Part shown: piece after piece, positions 1 to 8,774 of the stretch
How the letters are laid out: each line of letters starts with the position of its first letter
Numbering within the stretch: the stretch's first letter is position 1
NCBI GenBank assembly: GCA_034698045.1
Contig: JAQGAU010001060.1
Span: forward strand, 1-21,753
Direction of reading: 5' to 3'
From: Paramacrobiotus richtersi
Taxonomy: Eukaryota > Tardigrada > Eutardigrada > Parachela > Macrobiotidae
Length of the DNA: 21,753 bases
Notes under the pieces: model-generated
What the model saw: the letters and a program-made list of their open reading frames with translations, nothing else
What the model was told of the DNA's origin: nothing
The model's database searches: none
Position numbers and translations under genes: made by a program

Positions 1-441
1 AGCCTAGAGTTTGTCTACGATGATTCCGGCACTGGCGCCACTACCGACGTGACCGTCTTTAATCCCAAACCGGCTCCGGGATACACCTGCCTCGGACAGG
101 TGGCGCTGCGAGCCCACCGACAAGCCACTCCCGATGAGTTCCCCGGATTGGTCTGCGTCAAGACGGAGTACACCCTGCCCGCCGTTGCCGGAACAGAGAT
201 CTGGAATGACAAGGCATCCAAAGGGAAGTATGATTTTTCGGCCTGGACCAATATGCCGTCCTCCCTGGCCGATGGACTTGACCTGGGCACCTTCGTCGGA
301 CACCGGAAGTACAGCAAGCCGATTAGCCATCCCAATCAGCACGTGCTGAAGAAGTCATCAGTAACCGAGCAAGCTCATGTCTTTATACATGGCAGCGGTG
401 TCAGCACTGATGATGTTGTTCGTAAACTTCCATTTAGTTAG
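1..441 (+). CDS. Vps62/DUF946-type repeat protein, C-terminal part
   Basis: The frame is open from the first base of the window to a TAG at 439-441, so this is the last 146 residues of a longer protein. Seen: two copies of a loose repeat. The first has DDSGTGATTDV, then FNPKPAPGY and LGQVA (residues 7-34); the second has IWNDKASKGKYDFSAW followed by LDLGTFVG. Known: alternating 'W-x-D-x-G-S/T-G-A..D-V-S-V/F-W/F' and 'P-x-GY-x-x-LG' blocks mark the Vps62 (DUF946) beta-rich family, found in fungi, plants and scattered animals; its biochemical role is not settled, although yeast VPS62 was named from a vacuolar sorting screen. Inference: family membership rests on this motif pattern only. The tail after residue 115 (KKSSVTEQ...) has no repeat and could partly be read-through past a splice donor at the GTAACC near 361. 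No clear AATAAA follows closely; the nearest is near 934. Confidence 0.6.
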   Translation, partial: SLEFVYDDSGTGATTDVTVFNPKPAPGYTCLGQVALRAHRQATPDEFPGLVCVKTEYTLPAVAGTEIWNDKASKGKYDFSAWTNMPSSLADGLDLGTFVGHRKYSKPISHPNQHVLKKSSVTEQAHVFIHGSGVSTDDVVRKLPFS

Positions 442-1922
442 GTGATCCTCCAATCTTTCCATCTACTCTTTAGTATTTCACCCATTGCTGGTGTCACTGT
501 GAGTTTTAAATTGTGACATCTGGCACACACTGTTTATCTGATTATGTGGATTTATCGTAAAGGCAGTCAAAAAAGCGGAATGAAGCCCTTCTCCACGAAA
601 TGAGTACATATAAATAGTACCGTCGTCTGCGCATGGGACGTCCATGCGAGTTAAAAAGGAAACATATGTGCGATCAAACGCCCAATACAGATTGCCTGTT
701 TCGCACATAGAAATTACTTGTACACGTAGTGCATAAAAATTGCCTACCAGCCACACAAATACGGGAATTTCAGAAGGTATCTCTTTTTCGGACTTGAGTC
801 TTTTATTTTATATTTTTGTTGTCAATCTAGTATACCGGAAACTACATTACTGGTAGGTCAGAAGTAGCTGGTAGCTTTAACACTTTACTTAACCTTTGAT
901 CCTAAAGGCGGAAGGTTAAAACAAAGGTTCGAATAAAACAACTGCACACTGCATAGCGCACCACAACATGCGCGCTGCCTGGGACAATGTAAGAACCATA
1001 CTGGTACGGTTGTCTGCTATATGCATGTGTTAGCTACTTTAATTTATTCAGGATTGTTTCTTCTACATATGATGGTTAAGCCAGAACATGGGAAAATGTT
1101 TTAGTAGTGTTTAAATATTTTACCGAATCGATTGTTCGAATGTTTCATCCCCATGGAACAGTGCCACATTCACGCAACAAAAATTTTGCAGGCAGTCATG
1201 CTGATCGCATCTGCAGTGCGAACTGGTGTGGTTAGTAGTAAAGCTATAAAAATATTGTACAGTATGCAATAAACGAAATAGTCGTAATATATTGTGTTAT
1301 ACAATACACATATTCACTTGACCGTTGAGATATTACTCATGCACCGCCATCAAGACGTTTATTTATATACCATGAGAAATAAGATTACCTGATAAGAATA
1401 CCTTGTCAGTATGCTTGAACCTAACTGGTTCTGATGTTTCATGTTGCAAAAGTCCCTTTATTCGTTTTAGGCCGATACTGAAGGATCATCTTGTTACCAA
1501 ACAGAAGTGTATCTGGAAAGCTTTCACAATCCATTCGAAATACGATTTAATGGAAACCCCTGTGATCAGTTTTCGGCTTGTGATCCGTTAGTTTACGCAG
1601 AGATTGTTATGTGCGTACCGAACTGGCGGAACTGCTGCAAAATGCATACTGTTTATCTATGGAACTCCTTTCAGAATTTGTTACTGGCGTTAACTTTTAT
1701 TTTTTTTCCCGATAGTGAAAATGGAAGTTACCCCTCATTTTCCCTTCGGAGCACTGCAGAATAACAATGCTCTAATTTATGGGAGGAACACCAACGTGTT
1801 AGAAATCAACAAAGCAATACAGACAACAAGCTGTGTAACGAAGACTTTGTCATCACACACGGTACATAATATTAATAACATTCTTAAGGGTTAAAAATGG
1901 ACTATATTTTATGTAATTAAAA
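442..1922. other. Gene-poor spacer
   Basis: No gene is supported here. Two open stretches deserve mention. On the minus strand a frame is open from about 797 down to the TGA at 478-480 (about 105 codons, with no ATG near its beginning). On the plus strand a frame is open from a good acceptor (TTCGTTTTAG, ends about 1470) to 1764 and encodes a Cys-containing segment. Neither matches a family I can name with confidence, and neither is joined to a gene. The rest is AT-rich with stops in all frames. Confidence 0.5.
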
Positions 1923-2471
1923 TAGGCACCCCTTTTAAATTAAGAATAATGGCAACATGCATCGCTGTTGCAGTACTTATTGTCGTAATGAAATCGTGGC
2001 ATTTGCTAACGTCTTCAGCTAAGCGTGTTCCTATAATACTGTAATTATATGATACCGGTTACGGGCTACTTTGCTTTGCCTGTGGAGTCTGTGGTAGCTG
2101 GAACGACTTCCAGATCGTCCTGCTCATCTCCTCATGTCGTAAGCGATTCTAAACGAGCGAATATGTTTGCAAACTTCCAAGAGTCTGAGGTCAACTCGAA
2201 GCGCTTCCAGAAAGAGACTAACCAGACATTTTATTGCATATTTGCCGAAATGGCATCCAGACTCAATTACACTCACACAAAGCCACAAAAATAAATCCCC
2301 AACTAGAATCAGTGTTGCCGCTATCGTAATTGTGCGGAACGATTTCCACGTCTAGGTGTGCAACTTGATTGTTGATATTACGCAGCGCAAAAAGTACGCG
2401 AAGCATAATGGATGGCTATAAAATACGAAAACAGCGGGCCTTTAATTAATTAATTCAAAAGGGGTGCCTAT
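1923..2471. mobile_element. Short terminal-inverted-repeat element (MITE-like)
   Basis: TAGGCACCCCTTTT at about 1923-1936 is matched by its exact reverse complement at about 2457-2470. The match continues inward with AAATTAA on the left against GAATTAA on the right, giving arms of about 21 bp. The enclosed stretch is about 550 bp and carries no transposase-like frame; the longest open frame inside (2049-2294, +) looks like chance. Known: non-autonomous DNA transposons have this build. Inference: I call it MITE-like from the arms alone. I cannot define a target-site duplication with confidence; a TA lies at or inside both ends, so Tc1/mariner-type mobilisation is possible but unproven. Confidence 0.5.
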
Positions 2472-2593
2472 AGTAAACGGGGGTGAAAGGGGGTGCCTAT
2501 AGCGATTTCCTTATTCATAACATACAGATTACAGTAAACGGTCTCGAGTGTCATTTCAATATCGACAAATTTTTCCAAATACAGCAAGTACAA
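2468..2593 (-). CDS. Possible last exon of EXOSC3 (tentative)
   Basis: If the upstream exon is extended to a GTACTG donor at 2636 (in place of GTGGGT at 2640), a 43-nt intron ending in GGTAG at 2594-2595 leads in phase to 41 codons and a stop. The peptide has FVDIEMTLETVYCNLYV near its start, an alternating pattern that could be a very divergent version of the first KH strands (typically FEI-x-x-G-x-NG-x-I/V-W-V in RRP40). The NG-W signature is absent. The last residues and the stop codon (2468-2470) lie inside the right end of the neighbouring inverted-repeat element and its extra copy. The 43-nt intron would be shorter than any of the 17 best-supported RAD54L2 introns in this window (52 nt and up). 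The stretch could equally be 3' noncoding sequence. Confidence 0.3.
   Translation of the reverse strand: MYLLYLEKFVDIEMTLETVYCNLYVMNKEIAIGTPFHPRLL
2482..2503 (-). repeat. Third copy of the inverted-repeat end
   Basis: Read on the minus strand this is TATAGGCACCCCCTTT, nearly the end sequence of the element at 1923-2471, with one extra C. It has the same orientation as the right arm and begins about 11-15 bp outside it. It may be a nested or duplicated end, or a remnant of an earlier insertion at the same place. Confidence 0.55.
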
Positions 2594-2640
2594 CTACCAT
2601 TTCAGGAACAAAAAATGTAAGGAGAACTACCAGTACCCAC

Positions 2641-3890
2641 CTCCGTACAAAAGCCAAACTGCCGCGGTAGACACCGCCCGTCCGGCGCAGCGGTCCCCAA
2701 TATCCGGTTCCGGCGCTATTTGTACACGTCAACCGCACTGGTCCGTTGCTGGTGACACGACGGATACGGCAGTATACCACATCGCCTTTCTGCAATCATA
2801 AACAAAACTAGCTAGTCAACAATAGCTGGCTTAATTCACGAGGAATCAGCCAAAAAACATTATCCAACTGATAAATAATTTTTTTGTAATATTTAAAAAT
2901 GCATCCCTAATCATCCACTTTCTACAAAGGATTTCAGAATTTAATATCCAAATGTAAACGAATGAAAAACAAAACCGAAAACAATAAACATCACGAAAAA
3001 CTGATCTGAAATTTGATTAAAAAATGCGAAAAAACTTTTACTACAGTTACCAGAACGAAGAAAGACAGCCTTAGACAGGCAAACAAGCATTACACCCGCT
3101 AATTACAGCAATCGTACTCTCACATGTAAGATACAACTACGAAATAAGATGGAAGAAAAGCAAAATAAAAACGACAAAAAGGTCCATTTTGAAATTTTTT
3201 CTTTTTTTCTTCTATCTCGAGCACGGATTTTTCGTTGTCGAGAAAGCAACAGCTGTAGAAACGATAATTTAATTTCAATACGAACTACTGCATGTGATCG
3301 GTCAGGATACAGAAGATTTTATTATTATCGAAAAAAATCCTGATTACCTTCAAATTTGGTCGATAGCGTTTCGTAGCACCACGAAACGCCAAAACTGGTA
3401 GAACGCCGTGCTGTCGTTCCACATTCCGTCCGAGATCAACCACAAAATAATGTTCCGATAATTCATGTCCTTTGCGTTTAATAACGACACCCACTACGTC
3501 ATCACCGGCCGCAGGAAAGTACTAAAAACAACAGAAAACAACACTGTAGGTACTACAAAAGGTATCAAAATTCAAAAAGCAACGAGAAATACAACAAAGA
3601 CGGTTTATCTCGTGCGCTCCCTGTTCGCATATTCAATAAGCCTGTACAGCCGTACAGGGAAATTAGACTGCAGGAGAACTTACTGATTCTGAAGCTGTTT
3701 CCAGAAAAAATGTAGCAGGAAGTTTGTAATGCAGGATACCAACGCGCGTCGCAATAAGATCATCACCTGATTTACGGATACCGTGGCCCAACGTAAGAGT
3801 TTTCATTGAGGAGCTTTCGATCTGAAAGACTTTATCGCCGGGAATGCAGATTTTCGGAGAATCCGATGCGGGCTCCTCGTCAACATCCAT
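2641..3890 (-). CDS. EXOSC3: Exosome complex component RRP40 (EXOSC3)
   Basis: RRP40 is one of three S1/KH cap subunits of the RNA exosome, which threads RNA into the complex for 3'-5' decay and rRNA processing in nucleus and cytoplasm. Exons on the minus strand: 3684-3890, 3348-3521 and 2641-2789, joined in phase with GTAAGT, GTAATC and GTGGGT donors. Exon 1 (69 residues from ATG 3890) holds the N-terminal beta domain: IPGDKVF, LTLGHGIRKSGDDLIATRVG, LHYK. Exon 2 starts YFPAAGDDVVGVV, matching the family's Y-V-P-x-x-GD-x-V-I-G, and ends LAFRGATKRYRPNLK, close to human LAFEGATKRNRPNVQ. Exon 3 starts KGDVVYCRI and ends GSLAFVRR, the end of the S1 domain (human LGLIRK). Start choice: the methionine is followed by an acidic MDVDEEPASD, suitably placed. 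The expected C-terminal KH domain (about 80 residues) is not recognisable downstream, where an inverted-repeat element begins. Family identity is secure; completeness is not. Confidence 0.9.
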
Positions 3891-4529
3891 TATCTTCGCT
3901 GTTCAGTAGTGCTCGATGTCAAGATTACAAATTAATAGAGACAAAATTAAACCTGGAACAATTTCTCAAACACGATACGGAAAGCAAACTTGTCATATTC
4001 TGATCATCGCTGGCGCACAGAAAAGTTAATTCACAACGAAACAGGCAGGAGCGAAATGGAATGAGATCAGCTGGAAAATGCAGAACAGTTTTTAACAGAC
4101 CGGAAACCAGTGGTGTGCCGAGGTTAGAAGGGGGACAAGTCGACCTTGCAGACCCTTGCTCCCACAAAGTACGGACTGCTACTTTTGAGAAAACTTGTCT
4201 CATGTTCAGGTGTCGTTTTTTACTTTTGGGGTTTTGCGGCCGAGATGTTGTCAGCTTTGAATAAAAAAACTTGAACACATAATCAGCTGATTCGGTTCAC
4301 TTCGATCACTCCATCCGGGTTGGCTCAGCACGCTACGCACCGCCCCTGCTCGAATTTGGCGGGGATGTTTTCGTGCAGCTCATTCTCACGTCAAAAATTT
4401 CTCTGAAACTGAACTTTTTTTGGAAATTTTACACACATTATCATCTGAACACCATGCGGCCCGCACAGCCAAGAAGCTCACCTGTTTAAAATCCTCCGTT
4501 TCATCCTTCTGTGCAAGTAATCCAACATA
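3891..4529. promoter_or_regulatory. Spacer between divergent genes, likely shared promoter
   Basis: This 639-bp stretch separates the start codons of EXOSC3 (minus, 3890) and the plus-strand gene at 4530, so both promoters should lie here. The part nearest 4530 is GC-richer (about 4300-4360). I see no convincing TATA box or repeated operator. A 117-codon frame on the minus strand (3925-4278) crosses the spacer, but it resembles no family I know and I do not call it. A 5' noncoding exon is possible. Confidence 0.45.
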
Positions 4530-5155
4530 ATGTCTTTGGAATTGGCCGATTATCGTCGTATCCTCTCGGACACCCAGCTGGAGACAATCAAGTACGAAGA
4601 GGGGGAGATTTTGGTTCGCGACACCCCCTCACCCCAATCCGCACCGCACACTCCGCAGGCGGAGGGAGAACGCACACTGATGCTGAATGAATGTCTGGAA
4701 AGCACCAGAGTAGCCGATAGTGTTTCGCAGAACTTGGTGTACCCGTTGCAAGAAATGCTCGATGAGGAACAGCGCAATGGCGAACCGATGGTGAACTGCG
4801 AGGAGCAGCGGGATACGGTATGTTTACAAGCGTTGTACGCAGATATTTTTATTCATTTTTGCAGAATCTGATTAAAATATAAATTTGCACAAATTTGTAT
4901 ATTTTTTTAGAATGTTTCTTCGCAAAATTTCAATATTTGTTTGACGTAAAGAATTATTTTAAATTGCATCCTTTTATTTTTATAATGACCAGGGAGTTTC
5001 TCGTTTAGGCACCGGCTCTGGGTTTGAGGAGTCTCTCTCCGCAGAGGATTTGCCGGGAAATGTTGGAGAATGGCGATCTCGAAACGGCTGCACAGGTTGG
5101 GGAAAGAACGACGCGAACCCGTCTAAAACGCATTATCAATAATCAGTTATGTTAA
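4530..5155 (+). CDS. Two-exon gene, unrecognised acidic 144-residue protein
   Basis: I do not recognise this protein. Exon 1 (4530-4817, 96 codons) begins at the ATG in CCAACATAATG and ends at a strong GTATGT donor, phase 0. Exon 2 (5009-5155) follows the acceptor TCTCGTTTAG and ends at TAA. Seen: an acidic N-terminus (YEEGEILVRDTPSPQ), a Ser/Pro-rich stretch with SPQSAPHTP around residues 34-41, an acidic middle (LDEEQRNGE) and a basic C-terminus (RTTRTRLKRIINNQ) that is probably helical. No signal peptide or membrane segment. AATAAA lies 35 nt past the stop, fixing the 3' end. Oddity: an acceptor at 4991-4992 (GACCAG) would open exon 2 in another frame, running to a TAA near 5145; I prefer the later acceptor for its pyrimidine tract and the resulting helix-forming C-terminus. 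SPQ/TPS motifs and the basic tail would fit a nuclear regulatory protein, but that is a guess. Confidence 0.6.
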
Positions 5156-5189
5156 ATGAAGAATTGATATGTACAAACTTTAACGATCT

Positions 5190-5195
5190 AATAAA
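5190..5195 (+). terminator. Polyadenylation signal AATAAA
   Basis: AATAAA lies 35 nt after the stop codon of the gene ending at 5155 and is followed by T/G-rich sequence (TTTGTTTTGC near 5220), the usual layout of an animal cleavage and polyadenylation site. It argues that this gene ends here and does not continue into the one starting at 5794. Confidence 0.6.
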
Positions 5196-5793
5196 CTTTG
5201 AATTTTCTTAGTAATTAATTTGTTTTGCTAATTTCTTCAAGTTTTCCTTTTTGGAATGCGGCCCTTGTCAGATTTAAGTTACTTCACATTTATATCATTA
5301 AAAATTAAAAATTTTATCATTTATGCAATCATTTCTAACGTTTTAACGTTTAAAACTTGTGCAATTTGTTTGTCTGTTATTCTTTTGCTGCAGCACTGTA
5401 GCTGTACCGGAATGCCAGAAACGCTTGACTATCGTGTGTTTTTCATAATACAAATTCCATCTGAATAATTTGTTTGTTATTCAATGTTGTATATAGTAGA
5501 GCCTACATACATTTTAGCAGAAAGTACAGTTTCTGTCATGCAGCTGAAAAGTGTAGCATTTATTATATGGAACGAACGTATTGCTGATAAATTAACAATG
5601 TAACATATAAATTAATATTAATAAATGATAAATTAACAGCGTTCGTCGTTCCACGTAGAATGTCTGTACAATTCCATACGAGAACTCTGGCAACCCCTCC
5701 ACAACACCGGACACCCGCAACAACAACTCCTTCGTCCAGAACCCCGCCCACCACCCGTCCCACCCCCCGATCCAGCGAATCCACGTGGACGCC
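5196..5793. other. AT-rich spacer and 5' region of the next gene
   Basis: From 5196 to about 5640 the sequence is AT-rich with no coding potential. From 5659 the frame of the next gene is already open but has no ATG until 5794. An upstream ATG at 5660 opens a 48-codon Thr/Pro-rich frame overlapping that start out of frame, and a third frame is open from 5641 to about 5997. The true 5' end of the transcript and any upstream-ORF effect cannot be settled here. Confidence 0.4.
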
Positions 5794-7803
5794 ATGGACC
5801 TCCTGATTCCGTCCAACCCAGTGTCCACCGACAACACACCCCATCCGGAGCATCCCGAACCACCCTCCACGTCCTCGGAGACACCGCCGGAGATGGGAGC
5901 CCGCTCGTACAGCCTCCTGCAGGCGGTGGGGCTAACCGGAGAGCATTCGCTGCGGAGATTGACGATTCGACGCAAATTGCTGGTCGAGCCGCGGGGTGAG
6001 CATGTGGAAAACGGGGTGGAGGAGGAAAACGCACCGGAAATGGCGTGTTCGGAGGAGGACATGGCTAGGTGGCGTAATTTCCAGAATTATGCAGATGCGA
6101 GGTGGGGATGGTTGTTCCATGGTTAGTTTAGCGTTTGCGATGGATGTTTTGGTGTTTAGAAGCGAATCAAGCTTCGTTCAACGGCGACTTGTGTCGGGAT
6201 TGGTCTACTTTTTATCGACCGTTCAGCCGACGAGGTATTTTATCCAAACGGGAATTTATACTTGTAAAATTAGGATTATCGCACTGTGCAATCTTTTTTC
6301 AGTTTCTCCATTTTTCTGTGATTTTTCCTTGTAACGATATACACCATTTTCGCATTTTTTATATGTTTGATAATTGTAAGTTACCGAAAAAAATTTTTTT
6401 GTATTAATTTATTGTTATTTAATCATCCATTCATAAAAAATTATTATTTTGATTAATTTACTGTTATTTATTTATCCATTTAGAAAAAATTATTATTTTT
6501 ATTAATTTATCGTTATTTATTTATCCATTTAGAAAAAATTATTATTTTTGTTGTTTTATTGTTATTTATTTATCCATTTATAAAAAATTATTATTTTTAT
6601 TATTAATTCGTATATACCCATTTATTTATCAATTTAAAAATTACTGTTTTCAATAAATTTTTTTATTTATGTTCTGTTTATTTGTTGCTGTTTGCCGAAA
6701 ATTTGGCTTGTTGTCATTGCTGATTTGCAGCCTCGATTTTCGACTCGAAGGAATCGTTTTTGACAGTGTGATTTTTGCAGTTTAGTGGATTACGATCCGT
6801 TTAAATTGCCGGTTTCCGATGAAGCATCTTTGTATTCGTCGTTCATCCGAAAGTGAGTTAGGAAATTTGTGTTCATCATGAAAATGCCCGATTCATTTTC
6901 GGAGCTCTGCATTGCAGGTCAAGGTGTTTACAGGATTTGATAAGACTAATTCTGCCTGATGATTTTAACCCGGAATCTGTTGCCAATCAGCTACATTTGG
7001 TCCCGTTGAATGCCATTATTTTTAATAAATATTCCGATGGCATCACAGCGGAGGCGGTCAATATGTTGGCGTTGATCACCTCGTTTCTTCAGGTTGGTGG
7101 AAACAAGCGTATACTGGCTTTCAGTGCTCTCTGTTTAATTTTGTTTATTTTTTGTCTTATCAATTCGAATTGCATTATTAATCAGTAAACTAATTCATTT
7201 ATTTTCATGTAGTTATCAGTAAACTATTACTAGTAAATTCAATAATAAATAAATTATAAAATTTATAATAAATAAATAAATAAATTCAGTAAATTAATAA
7301 TTCAGTAATTACAATTTTGTACAGTACCGCCCTGTGTATAACCAGTTTATGCAAAATTTAAATGTCAACAAAAAACCTTTACTTTTCTAGTTGTACATGT
7401 TAACTGTGGTACTCCAACGTGTTGAAAATAATTGTGAAAAAATAATTTAACTTAAAAAACATTTTTCAAAAAATCTATATAAATTTAGAAACAAACAAAA
7501 ACTGTTCAGAATTGTAAAAATGAAAACTATCTGCAGAATGCTGAATCCATTGCACTGAATAACAACGATGAACCGTCGCCGGCACCAGTCAACCAACTAA
7601 CCATTGTGAAAACCGAACCGCCCGTTCACTCCGACGACGAAGTGGACTGTATCGTTCTGGACGATGGGAAAACGCCCCGCAAACGCAAAAGACCAACATC
7701 CCTCGAGCCAGCGGGGTTTCTCACTCCTGTGCAAAACAACAGTACAGTACAAGTGAAAAGAAGCCGAGGACGACCCCGGCGGGATGTGCTGTCCGCTGTT
7801 TGA
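5794..7803 (+). CDS. Unrecognised nuclear protein with C-terminal AT-hook, about 300 residues
   Basis: I do not recognise the core, but the C-terminus shows an AT-hook (RSRGRPRRD, ending 6 residues before the stop), a basic PRKRKRP likely to be a nuclear localisation signal, and VKTEP, a SUMO-type psi-K-x-E site. DNA binding in the nucleus is inferred. The start ATG at 5794 has a good context (GACGCCATGG). The N-terminus is Pro/Ser/Glu-rich; the middle (LQDLIRLILPDDFNPESV, then FNKYSDGITAEAVNMLALITSFLQ) looks helical. Well-supported exons: start to about 6101/6121, 6918-7092 and 7537-7803; a middle exon ends at 6852. Two joins fit in phase: (a) 5794-6121, 6160-6234, 6786-6852, with a 38-nt first intron; (b) 5794-6101, 6160-6234, 6781-6852, with a 58-nt intron and a better CAG acceptor. 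They read exon 2 in different frames and give 303 or 298 residues. Normal intron length favours (b); the donor GTTAGT favours (a). AATAAA at 8009 closes the gene. Confidence 0.65.
6400..6620 (+). repeat. 49-bp tandem repeat in an intron
   Basis: ATCCAT recurs at 6425, 6474, 6523 and 6572, an exact 49-bp spacing, within a unit of the form GTTATTTATTTATCCATTTA followed by an A-run, TTATTATTTTT and TTAAT. About four copies are close to each other and a decayed fifth runs on to about 6640. It lies in the second intron of the AT-hook gene and explains that intron's low GC content. Confidence 0.8.
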
Positions 7804-8008
7804 ACAATTTGCCGTTACAATGTTGATTTTAATTTGGTATTTTTTTTATGGATTTTTTGTTTGTGATTTTTTAAACTGCCGTTGTTTTACAGCGGAGGGT
7901 GGGTTCACTGGGTTTGTTATATTTGAGGTGGTTTAGTTCTGATCATGCTAGGGGTTTGGAGAAGTGCTGTGTTGAGGAAATTGCGCAAATGGTTTATCAG
8001 TGATGTAA

Positions 8009-8014
8009 AATAAA
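8009..8014 (+). terminator. Polyadenylation signal AATAAA
   Basis: AATAAA about 206 nt past the TGA at 7801-7803, at the end of a T-rich 3' untranslated region. It marks the likely 3' end of the AT-hook gene. Confidence 0.5.
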
Positions 8015-8231
8015 CTGGAATGTAAATATAAATATGAACAGCAGTTTTCTTCTAATTATCTCCCATCACGCCCAGGTGGATGTCTACGGGCATTATAGAG
8101 TTCATTATAGACCTATACTGGGGAAGATAAGGCCTTGATGCGAGAACAATCAACAGCGAGAAATGTTTCTAGAGTAGCTGTCGATTGCATATGAGCGTGC
8201 AATTTCCGGATTGATGAATGGTGACCTTTCG

Positions 8232-8277
8232 GCTGCAAGTCCCAGGTCCGGATCGATCCGGACTGGAGACATGCAGC
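8232..8277. repeat. 46-bp near-perfect palindrome
   Basis: The central 18 bp, GTCCGGATCGATCCGGAC (8246-8263), is a perfect palindrome. Matching continues outward to GCTGCA on the left and TGCAGC on the right, 19 of 23 positions pairing in each arm with no spacer. It could form a cruciform or RNA hairpin, or bind a symmetric protein dimer. No gene is attached. Confidence 0.85.
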
Positions 8278-8718
8278 TGTGGTAGCTAGTTTTTCCTCTA
8301 ATAACCCGTTAGACAGGATATCATGGCTTTACTCTTCTAACGACAAAACTACAACATCAGGGCCGCAATTAAAAAAGTATAAATTAAAGAACACTAGTTG
8401 TATGAAGAGATAAAAAGAAGACTGAGGCTACTGTATGCAACTACACTGTACTACGGTAATAAGTGTGATTAAACAGCTTACATACCGGGAAAAGAAATCC
8501 AGTAACTCCAACAGCAACGCAAGCTCGCAGTTACTGCGTGATTCTTGGTCCTGGAGTTAGAGAATCTTGGAGTAACGTTGATTTCGTTTGATGATTGAGG
8601 TTGCCGACATCTCGTTGATCTCTTCATACATATGGGCCAGTTTTGTTTTGTGATGTTGCGGCATGCCACATAATTATGCTTGCCTGCTGTCGGCATCCAA
8701 TAACGACTGGAGACGCCG

Positions 8719-8774
8719 GTCACCGGTAGCCCACCTCCAGCACCATGCTGGTGATGGACTGCGGCACCGGTGAC
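8719..8774. repeat. GC-rich hairpin
   Basis: GTCACCGGT (8719-8727) pairs with ACCGGTGAC (8766-8774), and inside them CCAGCA and TGCTGG pair around a 3-nt loop at about 8736-8750. The stretch is much richer in GC and CpG than its surroundings and is open on both strands, so it may be a fragment of a former exon. Confidence 0.6.

Noticed and set aside
920-935. GGTTCGAAT as a tRNA T-loop
   Set aside because: No matching acceptor stem, D-arm or anticodon arm can be built around it.
2049-2294. 81-codon plus-strand frame inside the inverted-repeat element
   Set aside because: No transposase motif such as a DDE/DDD catalytic set; too short and low in complexity to call a gene.
3925-4278. 117-codon minus-strand frame in the EXOSC3 upstream spacer
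   Set aside because: No recognisable motif, no splice partner, and it lies where the divergent promoters must be; its composition (many S, C, F, L, R) looks like chance.
5592-6062. Minus-strand frames of 133 and 156 codons opposite the AT-hook gene's first exon
   Set aside because: They are shadows of a GC-rich, stop-poor exon; the plus frame has the good start context and continues through phased exons.
7195-7310. TAAATAAATAAA run as a microsatellite of note
   Set aside because: Short AT-rich simple sequence of a kind common in introns; nothing beyond low complexity.
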